Assembly: GCF_024661895.1 (NCBI RefSeq)
Contig: NZ_CP102453.1
Coordinates: 806,001 to 870,000 of the forward strand
DNA from: Fundicoccus culcitae
Lineage (GTDB): Bacteria > Bacillota > Bacilli > Lactobacillales > Aerococcaceae
Length of the DNA: 64,000 nucleotides
Direction of reading: 5' to 3'
In this document: one piece after another, positions 34,706 through 44,183 of the stretch
How the letters are laid out: the number at the start of each line of letters is the position of its first letter
How positions within the stretch are numbered: the first letter of the stretch is position 1
Position numbers and translations under genes: made by a program
Notes under the pieces: generated by a model
The model's input: only the letters and a program-made list of their open reading frames with translations
Databases searched by the model: none
Told to the model about the DNA's origin: nothing

Positions 34706-35069
34706 CAAATGCTCCTCTCAAAAATAGACTACTTATAATTTATATATTACTAATTTATCTTTATTAAGCCTAATATTTGTGCTTATTGATGTCAACGACA
34801 ATCATAAAAACCAAGGCAACATCTGACATTTTGATTTGATTGACACTTACTCAAGTTACGGGCAATCATACGAATTTCAATTAGCTGTCTGAGGTTGGTA
34901 AAGCAACTATCCCAAGAAGCGTGACAGCCGGACGATGCCTCTCTAAATACGCTCGATGCCTTTTCGTATATATTTGCGAATGCTCAAGTAATTTAGTCAA
35001 ATAGATTTGCATTTTAATAAGGTTTGTTTTCGTTGCCCCTGAGTCATGCAATATTCTTTAACTTATTGT
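34706..35069. other. Intergenic region with a possible gene remnant
   Basis: No convincing gene. A 43-codon minus-strand frame (34881-35012; LLEHSQIYTKRHRAYLERHR) lacks a ribosome site and may be a remnant. The rest is AT-rich. Confidence 0.35.
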
Positions 35070-36167
35070 CTAATGAATCAATCTCGGTTGTGTCTCCCAA
35101 TCACTTAATTCTGGACTCCAGAAACCCGCCCATACTTTATTTTCTTCATATTCAGGATGATTAGGATTCGTTATACTTTCTAGGAAATCTAAAAAGCCCC
35201 CAACGCCCCCAACATCTTCGGGTGGTGCTTGTCCACTGGCTTTGACAAGATAAGGTGATGGCATATCAAAATGCTCAATTTCTCGAACAAGCCGGATATG
35301 GTGTTGCCAATTATCTCCATAATCATATGTGTAGACGATTCGTTTGAACATTGGGAAGTAATCAGATAAAACCTGCTCGTCCATTAAAATAGCTTCTGAA
35401 TCATATTCAAGATCTTCCTCAAATGGGACAAGTCTAGCAATTGGTCGACGTTTATTACCTTCATATACTGTAAAATCATAAAGGTGACTATTTTCCCATC
35501 GATACACTGACTGCAATATGTTATGTAATTGAGAAAAATTTAAGTCTGCAGCTACAATAAATTGACGTGTCGCCTTGTAAGCACCTAAATCTAGTGTGAC
35601 TAATAGTTCAAACGCATGATAGTCATAAATATTCTTACCCGTAAGTTCTGTGAGTGCATTAACCATTTCTTCACTGGGTAGTATATAATCATTTTTTGCA
35701 TTCGGTTTTTGAACTAAAACTTGACTTATTGATTTTCCCATCGTGTCATCAAATACCTTTGCCACCCCTGAATAATTTCGGTCAATATAAAAGCTACTTT
35801 GCTGCCCAGATTTTGATACGCGAGAGGCTGCTTGTCTACTGCTATTTTTTACAAATTCAATATCACCGGCTAAACTCCAATATTCATCAATAATTTCTTG
35901 ATTTATATTCATCGCAAGAAGTGTATTAGAAATAGCGTTTCGGATAATTTCTTCCATATTATTCAAATCTTTTCGCTTAACTTCATAAATCGCAACCGTA
36001 AATTGCGTTGCCGAGTTAACAAGAACTAAGATGTCCTCATTTTTACGATTTTCCCATGCTCTCGTCCAATTTGCTGTCCAAGTAAATAATGGGTCAATCG
36101 TTTCATCGCTAGTAGGTAGTGTCAGTTTTTTTGCATCAGCTAATTTCTTTGTTAAGGCTATTTGCAT
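35070..36167 (-). CDS. pRiA4b ORF-3-like protein with N-terminal DUF6933-like domain
   Basis: 365 residues from the ATG at 36167 (AAAGGAG upstream). Residues ~1-130 resemble DUF6933 (MQIALTKKLADAKKL, LVNSATQFTVAIYEVKRKDL). Residues ~170-365 are the plasmid pRiA4b ORF-3/IS1096 passenger domain (LHNILQSVYRWENSHLYDF, YTYDYGDNWQHHIRLV, SGQAPPEDVGGVGGFLDFLE). Function unknown; the family travels on plasmids and transposons. No mobile genes adjoin it here. Confidence 0.8.
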   Translation of the reverse strand: MQIALTKKLADAKKLTLPTSDETIDPLFTWTANWTRAWENRKNEDILVLVNSATQFTVAIYEVKRKDLNNMEEIIRNAISNTLLAMNINQEIIDEYWSLAGDIEFVKNSSRQAASRVSKSGQQSSFYIDRNYSGVAKVFDDTMGKSISQVLVQKPNAKNDYILPSEEMVNALTELTGKNIYDYHAFELLVTLDLGAYKATRQFIVAADLNFSQLHNILQSVYRWENSHLYDFTVYEGNKRRPIARLVPFEEDLEYDSEAILMDEQVLSDYFPMFKRIVYTYDYGDNWQHHIRLVREIEHFDMPSPYLVKASGQAPPEDVGGVGGFLDFLESITNPNHPEYEENKVWAGFWSPELSDWETQPRLIH

Positions 36168-36341
36168 AGTTGATTCTCCTTTATAATAATGCCATACGTA
36201 ATGTTCCATATACTTAGTTGTATTACTATTATTTTTTACTTTATCAAAGAAAGCACTCATAACCAAGAGGAAGCGTGATAATAACATTATAAATGATTTC
36301 ATCTTTGTACGTTTGAAAAGGTGGCTACAATTATCAACTCG

Positions 36342-37082
36342 TTAAAGCCGAACAACTAATTTTGTCCATAAATAGTAGGCATACAAAACCATAATTATCG
36401 ACTGGATAACAATCAACATAAACTCTGTTTTGCCGTCAACTAAAGACACCCAATTGACAAAATCAAACAACATGTGCCAAATAATTACGGGGATAATACT
36501 ATTTGTTATGATAACAATTTCCGCAGCAATTATACCAAATATCATCGCATTAACCATCGTAAGGAAAACAAGTAAATCACTTGCACCTGAAAAGGCTTGT
36601 GAAGCATGGACTACTGCAAATAATAAAGCAGACCATAGAATGGATTGTTTGATTGAAAAACATTTTTTCAATTTATATAAAATAATGCCTCGAAAATATA
36701 ATTCTTCAGACACACCGATGGCACCGGTAAAGAACAGCAAGGCAACAATGGTAGGAATATCCTTGGAAACGCCAAAAAACAGAAAACCCACCTTTGCAAG
36801 TAATAAAGGGATAAAGTACAACACTTTTTGCATACGCCCTTTTTCTATGCCTGTCAAACCAATCGAAGTGGGAGTAATTTTTGTCTTCCACAGATAAATT
36901 AAAGGAACTATCATAGACAGCAACATGAATAATCCTTGCAACCAAAAACCCTGAATCCTATCTAGTTGATTAACAACGATTATTACAGCCGAAACGACGG
37001 GAAAAAGCATCAATGTTAGTGAGAATCCAAGGCAAATCAAGAGGGTTTTTACTTTAAGATATTTATTGTTATGGTCGATCAT
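36342..37082 (-). CDS. CPBP-family intramembrane metalloprotease
   Basis: 246 residues, about seven helices. Catalytic motifs: EELYFRGII (EExxxR), HASQAF and HMLFDFVNW. The family (CAAX/bacteriocin-processing) includes Rce1-like proteases and bacteriocin-immunity proteins in lactic-acid bacteria. No bacteriocin gene is visible near it. Start after AGGGGATAAAAAG. Confidence 0.85.
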   Translation of the reverse strand: MIDHNNKYLKVKTLLICLGFSLTLMLFPVVSAVIIVVNQLDRIQGFWLQGLFMLLSMIVPLIYLWKTKITPTSIGLTGIEKGRMQKVLYFIPLLLAKVGFLFFGVSKDIPTIVALLFFTGAIGVSEELYFRGIILYKLKKCFSIKQSILWSALLFAVVHASQAFSGASDLLVFLTMVNAMIFGIIAAEIVIITNSIIPVIIWHMLFDFVNWVSLVDGKTEFMLIVIQSIIMVLYAYYLWTKLVVRL

Positions 37083-37205
37083 TCTTTTTATCCCCTTAAA
37101 CAGACTATGATATTCAGAAAGTTTTTCGGCTCGATTAACTAAACCCCTTATATTTTATACAATCAATAGACATACCATTCAAAAATGAACTGCCTACTAT
37201 AAACC

Positions 37206-38417
37206 CTATCCAAACAATTGTTTACTTGCAATAGCCGCACCGGCTGTAAGAGCTTCTAATTTAGCCCAAGCAATCTGTTCATGTAACCGGCCTCCTAAGC
37301 CACAATCGGTTGAAGCAATGACATTTTCTGGGCCAACTAATTCGGCAAATTTAACAATTCGATCTGCAATTAGTTGCGGATGTTCAACTGCATTGGTTGA
37401 ATGCGATACAAGACCTGGGATAATTTTTTGACCGGCTTTTAATCGGCCAGGTTTCTCCCAAACACGCCACTCATGAGCGTGCCGTGGACTCGATGCTTCA
37501 AATGTAAATCCAGAGGCATTGACTTGAAGACATTGGTCAACAATCGCTTCAAAAGGAATATCGGTTGTATGTGGTCCATGCCAGGATCCCCAACAAATGT
37601 GCAATCGAACTAATTCAGGCTTAATACCTACTAAAGCTCGATTAATCGCGTCAATGCGTAACTGTAACCAATCTTGAAAATCAGACAATGTAGGTTCAGG
37701 ATGAATTTGATTCCACGCCTCCGCTAAATCCGGAGCATCCAATTGCAAAATCAAACCTGCATCAGTAATGGTTTTATATTCAATACTTAAAGCATCCGCT
37801 AAAGCATTTAATAAAGCTTTTTCATCATGATAATAACGATCTTCTAAACGTGCAGCAGAACCCGGTGAAATGGCCGCCATGAAACCTTGTTCTACCCCAT
37901 TTTTATCCATAGCTGCTTTAAGTAAATCCACATCTCGTTGAACTTGACTTTGACCAATATAAGTAACAGGTCCAGCAAAAACAGGATTACCTACAGCTGT
38001 TCGGTTCCCTAAAACACCACTATCCGGATCTTCATAGGCTTCTCTAAATAAGGCTCGGTCACGGCGATCAGAAAACGAAGTTAACTTAATCTTACCTGGC
38101 TCAGAGCGAACTTTTTCAGCCTTAGCCCATCTGTCTTCATCTGTCATTTCCAAACCACCTAATCGATAAAAGGAATAATTCCACCAAGCACCAAAGTCCA
38201 CCGCTCCAGATGTGATATGTCCATATTCACCTTCATTAATAATATCGATACCAATCTCTTTTTGACGCTTCACTACCTCATTCACTGATTGTTCAATAAC
38301 TAGATTGAATTCATCCTCAGAAATATTGCCTTGATAGCGTTTCTTATTCGCTTCAATTAGAGCTTGTGTTCTAGGTAATGATCCTACATGTGTAGTTAAA
38401 ATCCTATTATTTGTCAT
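37206..38417 (-). CDS. Cobalamin-independent methionine synthase-like (MetE C-terminal family) protein
   Basis: 403 residues, with only the catalytic barrel of MetE. Motifs: TTHVGSLPRTQALIEANKKR, LQLDAPDLAEAW, LHICWGSWHGPHT (zinc His and Cys), FEASSPRHAHEWRVWE and ASTDCGLGGR (zinc Cys). Such short relatives transfer methyl groups between methylcorrinoid or methylfolate-type donors and thiols; the substrate is not settled. Start after GGAGGCG. Monocistronic, no S-box leader seen. Confidence 0.85.
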   Translation of the reverse strand: MTNNRILTTHVGSLPRTQALIEANKKRYQGNISEDEFNLVIEQSVNEVVKRQKEIGIDIINEGEYGHITSGAVDFGAWWNYSFYRLGGLEMTDEDRWAKAEKVRSEPGKIKLTSFSDRRDRALFREAYEDPDSGVLGNRTAVGNPVFAGPVTYIGQSQVQRDVDLLKAAMDKNGVEQGFMAAISPGSAARLEDRYYHDEKALLNALADALSIEYKTITDAGLILQLDAPDLAEAWNQIHPEPTLSDFQDWLQLRIDAINRALVGIKPELVRLHICWGSWHGPHTTDIPFEAIVDQCLQVNASGFTFEASSPRHAHEWRVWEKPGRLKAGQKIIPGLVSHSTNAVEHPQLIADRIVKFAELVGPENVIASTDCGLGGRLHEQIAWAKLEALTAGAAIASKQLFG

Positions 38418-38596
38418 CTTTACGCCTCCTTTACTACCAAATATTATAACACTTCCCCATTTTTATTAAAATACCATTAAAACCTAAATAAATATCCCAG
38501 AAACAGAAACGTATATAGGGAATCAGGATATCGGTATATGCGTTTGATGAGCGCATTTATGGAATCGGAAAATAGATAGATTAGGAAATATTTCCG

Positions 38597-38956
38597 GTGC
38601 TATTTCTATTTTACTTTCATGAAATTATAGGACTAGTTTTTGCATACATTATGTATCAGTTGGATAAAAAAGAAGTCCGGGATATGAAAAATAAAGATCT
38701 TGAACCGTCTAAATGGATTTATTTTTGGTTCGAGATTATTTTTTCCTTGATTTTTAACGCCATGATTGGATATTTAGCGGGTCAGGATGTATTTCAAAAC
38801 CATGAAAAACTATATGATAATATGGTGGATTTGTCTTATTATTTAGCATTTTTTAGTTGGCTTTTTATTGTTATCGAATTTGAGATTCCGACTGCTGTTC
38901 AAGCTAGCATGGCGGGTTTCCTTCTTGGTACTTTTAACTCTGCTCTTTTATTTTAA
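38597..38956 (+). CDS. Small membrane protein of unknown function
   Basis: 119 residues if the GTG at 38597 is used; the ribosome site is weak, and a later ATG is possible. Four hydrophobic segments are seen. No family recognised. It is followed by a long terminator-like hairpin, which supports real transcription. Confidence 0.45.
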   Translation: MLFLFYFHEIIGLVFAYIMYQLDKKEVRDMKNKDLEPSKWIYFWFEIIFSLIFNAMIGYLAGQDVFQNHEKLYDNMVDLSYYLAFFSWLFIVIEFEIPTAVQASMAGFLLGTFNSALLF

Positions 38957-38968
38957 ATCATCTAACAT

Positions 38969-39019
38969 AATAAGAAGCACAAATCTATGTTTTCACTCCA
39001 TAGATTTGCTCTTCTTATT
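38969..39019. terminator. Long hairpin terminator
   Basis: AATAAGAAG..CACAAATCTATG pairs with CATAGATTTG..CTTCTTATT (about 19 paired bases, one bulge). T-rich on both strands. Confidence 0.65.
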
Positions 39020-39277
39020 TGCTGTATCAATAATGTTAAAGTGGATAACCGAACAAATCTGACTCACGGGACGCAAGAAATTATTGCTGATTTATCAAAA
39101 ATAATCACTTAAATTGCAAAAAATGTATCATATAGTTATTGAATTACTAATATGTTACCTCTTTCAAACATTCATTTTAATTGATTATTATAGCATATTG
39201 ATTTTATATTAGAATAGCTTTAGATATTTGTCACTCATTAGCAATGCTAATGCCAAAGTTTTCAACAAGTGATTTAC
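39020..39277. other. AT-rich intergenic region
   Basis: Nothing recognised between the hairpin and the next gene. Confidence 0.4.
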
Positions 39278-39910
39278 TTATCCCAAAACCCACATTACCT
39301 CTATTTGTTTCTCAATGGTCTGCTCGGGTGATTCTAAAGATTCAGATAACATAACTTTTCTATTTTTACTTGATAGGGTTGGTTCTTCATATATCTTATA
39401 ATCCATCCTAGGTTCAAAATCATCACTAATTTTTTCAATCCTCCTTATTCCAACAATCTTTTGTCCTGTAATGGCTGCTATAATCTCTACTTGCGATTTT
39501 GAATTCAACAAAGCTTCTTTCAATAATTCATTCTCAACTTCTTGAATGTTAGAGATTTTATAACTTACCGAATAGTCCACATTGAAATCCCCATCAGTAA
39601 TATTAGCTAGAATGGCATTTTGTACTTCCATACTATATGGCAATGAGATAATGATGGTTCGCTTTCCACTTAAAGAAAAATTCTTCTCATGATAATGGCT
39701 CGTATTAATATGGTCATTATCCATTCTAATACATGAAAGTGTTCCAAAATCCGCCTTAAATTGCTCAAGAAAGGTCTCTATATTAGCTTGAATTTTAGAT
39801 AAAACGCCTTTAGGAGAAAAACCTTTTTCATTAAAATTAATCATGATTTCCATAAAATCACATTTGACATTTCGTATAGCAAATCCATCGACTAAAATTT
39901 CCGTTTCCAT
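39278..39910 (-). CDS. Uncharacterised protein
   Basis: 210 residues, start after AAAGGAGAG. No membrane segment or signal. It reads as a soluble alpha/beta protein (VKCDFMEIMINFNEKGF, KRTIIISLPYSMEVQNAILA, VSYKISNIQEVENELLKEAL). I do not recognise the family. Layout resembles SIMPL-type (DUF541) proteins in its strand-rich middle and the regular -EALLNSKSQVE..IAAITGQKI stretch, but this is only a suggestion. Confidence 0.5.
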   Translation of the reverse strand: METEILVDGFAIRNVKCDFMEIMINFNEKGFSPKGVLSKIQANIETFLEQFKADFGTLSCIRMDNDHINTSHYHEKNFSLSGKRTIIISLPYSMEVQNAILANITDGDFNVDYSVSYKISNIQEVENELLKEALLNSKSQVEIIAAITGQKIVGIRRIEKISDDFEPRMDYKIYEEPTLSSKNRKVMLSESLESPEQTIEKQIEVMWVLG

Positions 39911-40062
39911 ATTATCTCTCCTTTTTTTAAACCCTTACAGTCCCATTATACTAATAAAAACCGCCTTATCCTAGTCGTTTTAAATTGCTATTTATTTTTG
40001 TTTTCTTTATGATAAAGTAGAGAAATTTGTTGGCAATCCAATGGAGGAAGGAAGGTGTAAAT

Positions 40063-40632
40063 ATGGGTAAATTAATCTATGCCATTAACATGTCATTAGA
40101 TGGTTTCATGGAAGATGCGGATGGTAAACTTAATTGGTCAGTTCCAGATGATGAAGTGTTCGATTTTTGGACCGAATTCCAAATTAAAACAGACTTAGAT
40201 CTTTACGGACGTGGAATGTATGAAGCGATGGTTTATTGGGAAACCGTTAAGCCTGATCCAGATATTGGTGACAAACTCGATAGATTGTATCAATTTGCAC
40301 GGGCTTGGCAAGATACAGATAAGATTGTGTATTCAAGAACACTCGACCATGTCAGCAGTAAACGCACGGAGTTAAGACGTGATTTGAATCCCGATGAAAT
40401 TAGACGACTAAAATTAGAAACAGACTCAGATATATCAATCAGTGGTCAAAATATAGCCAGCCAAGCGATGGCATTAGGCTTATTGGATGAATGTCATGTG
40501 AATATTTTTCCAATTATACTTGCTAGCGGAAAACCTGCACTACCACAGATTCCGTATCAGCGATTAGAGTTTATATGTGCTCAAACCTTTGCTAGCGGAG
40601 CCGTGTATTTGAAGTACAAGGTTATTAATTAG
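40063..40632 (+). CDS. Dihydrofolate-reductase-fold (RibD C-terminal) protein
   Basis: 189 residues from the ATG at 40063 (GGAAGGTG upstream). MGKLIYAINMSLDGFMEDAD opens the fold, followed by DLYGRGMYEAM, IVYSRTLDHV, SDISISGQNIASQAMALGLL and FPIILASGKP. It belongs to the YyaP/YqjY-like RibD_C group of unknown substrate, not to true DHFR. Followed by a strong terminator. Confidence 0.88.
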   Translation: MGKLIYAINMSLDGFMEDADGKLNWSVPDDEVFDFWTEFQIKTDLDLYGRGMYEAMVYWETVKPDPDIGDKLDRLYQFARAWQDTDKIVYSRTLDHVSSKRTELRRDLNPDEIRRLKLETDSDISISGQNIASQAMALGLLDECHVNIFPIILASGKPALPQIPYQRLEFICAQTFASGAVYLKYKVIN

Positions 40633-40639
40633 TTGAATA

Positions 40640-40667
40640 AAAAAACCACGCATCCGCGTGGTTTTTT
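40640..40667. terminator. Bidirectional terminator
   Basis: AAAAAACCACGC and GCGTGGTTTTTT arms, four-base loop. A GGTATTTATT copy (40674-40683) follows directly. Confidence 0.88.
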
Positions 40668-40723
40668 AGCAGGGGTATTTATTAAAGAAGTAATGTCGAA
40701 ATCCACTCCTTTGGAATAACTAT

Positions 40724-40972
40724 CTAAAGATAGACTGAATTAATGGCTTCTTGAACAGCTTGTTTTATTGCAATGCTAAACACAGTTGCTCCTGACACGG
40801 CTTCAACTTCTATACTTTGTTCTTCAATGATGGTTGGAATAATGGCTTCAGCCTGACTACCTAAGCCATTCATATGTTTAATGATAGAATTTGCTTGCAC
40901 TCTTCCTTCAACAACCTCAACGTAATACAACTTTGACGGGTCCAATTTGACTATTTCCCTGATAATTACCAT
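40724..40972 (-). CDS. Short FMN-binding-domain protein (possibly a remnant)
   Basis: 82 residues with no signal peptide. The C-terminal half, IIPTIIEEQSIEVEAVSGATVFSIAI, is the flavinylation-site half of an FMN_bind domain (SGAT present, but Phe-Ser follows instead of the usual x-S/T-S). The N-terminal half is shortened and the ribosome site is poor. It may be a decayed piece of a flavoprotein such as those at 7.8 and 25.1 kb, or a small free-standing domain. Confidence 0.5.
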   Translation of the reverse strand: MVIIREIVKLDPSKLYYVEVVEGRVQANSIIKHMNGLGSQAEAIIPTIIEEQSIEVEAVSGATVFSIAIKQAVQEAINSVYL

Positions 40973-41139
40973 CTAAAAGGTTATCAAATAATCCGAACGC
41001 GATGAGAATTTCTTTAGCTTGGTTTACAATCTGATTAGAATATATATTGAAAATTATAATGATTGCTATTATCCGGCTTAACCGTGGTGTCATCCTTGCT
41101 GACTTTAAGTTTGTCTATCTTTTTTTAAGCCTTTTTGAT

Positions 41140-42330
41140 TCAAAGTGGTTTTAACATTCCATGCAATTCGCCAGGTGTTTCGGGTGGATTGGCAAGAATA
41201 TCACGAGCCTTATCCATATCAACTTTCACATTATAGGTTAGAATGCCAGAAGGTTTACCTTGATTAAGATAATAGACAATATAACCATTACCAACTTCCT
41301 CAATAATTTCATCATCACGGTTCCGGCTCATTTCTCCGACCCCTTCAATGGAAATATCTATAACATCGGTATAGGATAACGGGGCACTATGAGTATACAC
41401 TTCTTCCATGCCGACCATATTTCGTCCTGCTGTCTGTCCAGAATGTTCGGCTTGGTCTTCATGTTCAAAGCGATTACGTCCAATAATCAAATCTGGATAA
41501 CTCACAACATCGCCAGCGGCATAAATATTTTCATTGGATGTCTGTAGATATTTATTTGCTATTACGCCATTTCCAACTTCTAAACCAGCTGCTTTAGCTA
41601 AGTCAACATTAGGCTGTAAACCAAGACCTAATATTAGAATATCTGTCGTTAATTCACGGCCATCCTCCAGCTTTAAGCAAACTTTATCGCCCACTACGCG
41701 ATAACTATCAGCCTTAGCATTATTAATTAAATTGACACCAAAATCTACAAACCGTTGGTGGAATTTTTCAGCAAGTGCAAGTGGCAAACGTTTTTCATTT
41801 AAGGTGTTGTTGGAAAATACAAGCGTTACATCCATATCATTCATCTTTAGTCCGGCAGCAAGTTCTGCCCCAACCCAACCACCGCCAACGATAATTGCAT
41901 GCTTACTCCGATCGGTTAATTGACGGATACCTCGATAGTCTTCTAAGGTTCGTAGTGCAAAAACGCGGTCACTCTCAGGACCCTCAATCCACTTAGGTGC
42001 ACCACCTAAAGCATACAGTAGCTTGTCATATTGGTATACTTCTCCATTATCAACTTCAATCGTCAGTTGATCTGCATTTATTTTTTTTACGGTCGTTTCC
42101 ATCAAAAAATCAATCGCCTTATCATTATTGATACTGTAGTAGATCGATTCTTTCGGATAATCTGCCTGCGTCCAGAATTCTTTACTTAATGGGGGACGAT
42201 GATAGGGCTTGTCAGCTTCCTTGGTAATTATTAATAATGTTCCTTCAGAATCATGCTGACGGATTTCAGTGGCTGCATTCGCTCCAGCCATTCCGCCGCC
42301 TAATATAATATATTTATATTTATGTATCAT
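41140..42330 (-). CDS. FAD/NAD(P)-dependent pyridine nucleotide-disulfide-type oxidoreductase
   Basis: 396 residues. FAD motif IILGGGMAGANAATEIRQH, PYHRPPLSKEF as in ferredoxin/rubredoxin reductases, NAD motif IVGGGWVGAELAAGLK, and second FAD motif IYAAGDVVSYPD. Ends with a reductase C-terminal-like domain. Likely a NADH-dependent ferredoxin/rubredoxin or coenzyme reductase of the AIF-like group. Start after AAAGGGATT. It contains one GATATTTATT copy (41547). Confidence 0.85.
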   Translation of the reverse strand: MIHKYKYIILGGGMAGANAATEIRQHDSEGTLLIITKEADKPYHRPPLSKEFWTQADYPKESIYYSINNDKAIDFLMETTVKKINADQLTIEVDNGEVYQYDKLLYALGGAPKWIEGPESDRVFALRTLEDYRGIRQLTDRSKHAIIVGGGWVGAELAAGLKMNDMDVTLVFSNNTLNEKRLPLALAEKFHQRFVDFGVNLINNAKADSYRVVGDKVCLKLEDGRELTTDILILGLGLQPNVDLAKAAGLEVGNGVIANKYLQTSNENIYAAGDVVSYPDLIIGRNRFEHEDQAEHSGQTAGRNMVGMEEVYTHSAPLSYTDVIDISIEGVGEMSRNRDDEIIEEVGNGYIVYYLNQGKPSGILTYNVKVDMDKARDILANPPETPGELHGMLKPL

Positions 42331-42765
42331 AATTAATCCCTTTCCTTAATATATATACGCTATTATTTCTTTTCTCTTTATTATATCGAATTCTATCCAA
42401 AATGTTTAATTTAACGGATTCAGCTATCTTACAACCTATCCATGGTAAACGTTAGGAACCAAAAAAAAATAGTGTTAGTGACGATTCTCTCACCAACACC
42501 AAAATTATTGAACCGATAGTTTCCCATCGATGATTTTCTCAACAGAAGTATAATTATTCAGTTGGAACTTGCTATAAACTCAAATCTACTTAAGTATCTA
42601 AAACAACAAATTTACTATACCCATTTTCTGTATATTCAACAGGATTGCCTAATGAGATTTTTTCGCGTACTGGATGATAGTCCCTAAGATCTGAGATGGG
42701 CTTGATTTTCCTAACGACCGCTTTCTCTTAAAATTAATTGAGAACATGGCTTCACGATTCAAAAG
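42331..42765. other. Gene-poor region with antitoxin remnant and hairpin
   Basis: It holds the Phd/YefM-like remnant described separately and, at 42474-42510, a minus-strand hairpin GTGTTGGTGA..TCACTAACAC followed by nine T residues. The same hairpin sequence, with changes that keep pairing through wobbles, recurs at 46114-46150. Confidence 0.6.
42590..42718 (-). pseudogene. Remnant of a Phd/YefM-type antitoxin gene
   Basis: The minus strand reads VVRKIKPISDLRDYHPVREK then ISLGNPVEYTENGYSKFVVL up to a stop. This is the N-terminal half of a Phd/YefM antitoxin (IKPISDLR..., then G.PV..T.NG...FVVLD). There is no good start codon, the C-terminal toxin-neutralising half is missing, and no toxin gene follows. 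Confidence 0.55.
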
Positions 42766-43476
42766 TTAGTTTTTCATAAAAAGGAAAAACAGAATGACGA
42801 CATCCTGCGCAAAATGAATTGTCCATGCCCAGAAGAAACCCTTTGTTTCATTAATTGATTTTGCTAAAAACCATCCAATAAATGCTGCCATAATAGCCCC
42901 AGCAATCCCGCTAGGCGCAATACCAAAATAATGAACAACACCAAAAACTAAAGCGGAAAGAAATTCAGATATTTTAGGACTCAAATTTTCATTGGCAATG
43001 ATAGTCGTATAAGATAAACGGAAAATAACCTCTTCTGTAAAAGAGTTCATTAGAGCAAACAGGATAATAAGGGGGAACTCTGGAAAAAAGCGAAAAGTTA
43101 GTCCGCTACCTGAAACGTTCTGAAAGTATACGACTACTCCGGTCACAAGGGTGATGATAGACCCAATTGTTAGCCCAATCGTCTTCCATCCCTCACCCTC
43201 TTTAGGATTTAAGCCAATCAATGGAACAGGATTGACTACCCCATCAATATTCTTGAGATTAAGATAGCTTAGCCGTACTTTATCAGCCATTAGATACAGT
43301 AAAAACAAAAAAACCACACTGATAATTATAGTAGAAAATTCGTATCCCATATAGAAATTCAGAATATCCTTATCAAAAATAGCAAAATCAAATAATGGGT
43401 TATCCATAAACACAAACAACAACCAAGTTGCAATCAACGATAATATTACAACTAATCCAACTCTCCAGTGCTTCAT
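42766..43476 (-). CDS. CPBP-family intramembrane metalloprotease (second)
   Basis: 236 residues, six to seven helices. Catalytic motifs EEVIFR (in NSFTEEVIFRLSYT), HYFGIAPSG and HFAQDVVIL. It is distinct from the CPBP protein at 36.3-37.1 kb. No bacteriocin neighbour. Followed upstream by the 40-bp repeat array. Confidence 0.82.
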   Translation of the reverse strand: MKHWRVGLVVILSLIATWLLFVFMDNPLFDFAIFDKDILNFYMGYEFSTIIISVVFLFLLYLMADKVRLSYLNLKNIDGVVNPVPLIGLNPKEGEGWKTIGLTIGSIITLVTGVVVYFQNVSGSGLTFRFFPEFPLIILFALMNSFTEEVIFRLSYTTIIANENLSPKISEFLSALVFGVVHYFGIAPSGIAGAIMAAFIGWFLAKSINETKGFFWAWTIHFAQDVVILFFLFMKN

Positions 43477-43645
43477 CTTTTTCTATCCTTCCGAAAGTAT
43501 CTCTAGTATTTAAGTAGTTGCATACCTGAGTATAGCATATAAATGTAAAACCACTGTATTTTTTTTTTGTAAATTTCCTGCAAATATCGGATGTTTTTCA
43601 CCAAAATAAAACGTTAGTGGAAAGTAGGTTTCGCGCTTACTTCAC
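43477..43645. other. Intergenic lead-in to repeat family E
   Basis: AT-rich. Near its end is a variant of the element-end motif (GTTAGTGGAAAGTA and GCGCTTAC at about 43610-43640), joined to the array. Confidence 0.4.
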
Positions 43646-43868
43646 CATGACAATAAGCCGTCCCATTGTCACTCAGATTTTCCCTCATGACAATAAGCCG
43701 TCCCATTGTCACTCAGATTTTCCCCCATGACAATAAGCCCCCCATTGTCACTCAGATTTTCTCTCATGACAATAAGCCGCCTCATTGTCACTCAGATTTT
43801 CCCTCATGACAATAAACCGCCCCATTGTCACTCAAATTTTCCCTCATGACAATAAACCGTCCCATTGT
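43646..43868. repeat. Palindromic tandem repeat family E, six 39-40-bp units
   Basis: CATGACAAT starts at 43646, 43686, 43726, 43765, 43805 and 43845. The palindrome is TGACAAT-N9/10-ATTGTCA with a CTCAGATTTTCCC linker. The sixth unit breaks off at CCCATTGT, exactly where the 315-bp element starts. Confidence 0.88.
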
Positions 43869-44183
43869 GTAAGTGGGAAGTGAAGAACCGTTATTTCTCA
43901 CTTACTTGGGCGCACACATATTGGAGCATTTGTTGTGAGCGTGATAAGGAGCGCACACATATTCGGGCTGTTGTTGTGTGCGTGATAAGGGGCGCACACA
44001 TATTCGAGCTGTTGTTGTGTGCGTGATGGGGAGCGCACACATATTGGGGCTGTTGTTGTGTGCGTGAACCTAAGCGAGAAATGTGTGACCATTAAATAAA
44101 CGACAAATTTGGCTAATCGGTCACGAAATTAGGTATTTGTTGAACGATTAGCTTTATTTAACGTTCGCTCACTTGCCGCTTAC
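43869..44183 (-). repeat. 315-bp composite palindromic element, copy 2 (inverted relative to copy 1)
   Basis: Left end GTAAGTGGGAAGTGA (43869-43883), right end TCACTTGCCGCTTAC (44169-44183). On the minus strand it shows the same order as copy 1: end, AACGTTAAATAAAGCTAATCG stem-loop, inner motif, four 41-bp repeats with GCGCACACATATT, and closing hairpin. Identity to copy 1 is high in the stem-loop and repeats but loops differ. It interrupts repeat family E. 44184-44313 carries a GGTATTTATT copy (44218) and the start signals of the next gene. Confidence 0.8.
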
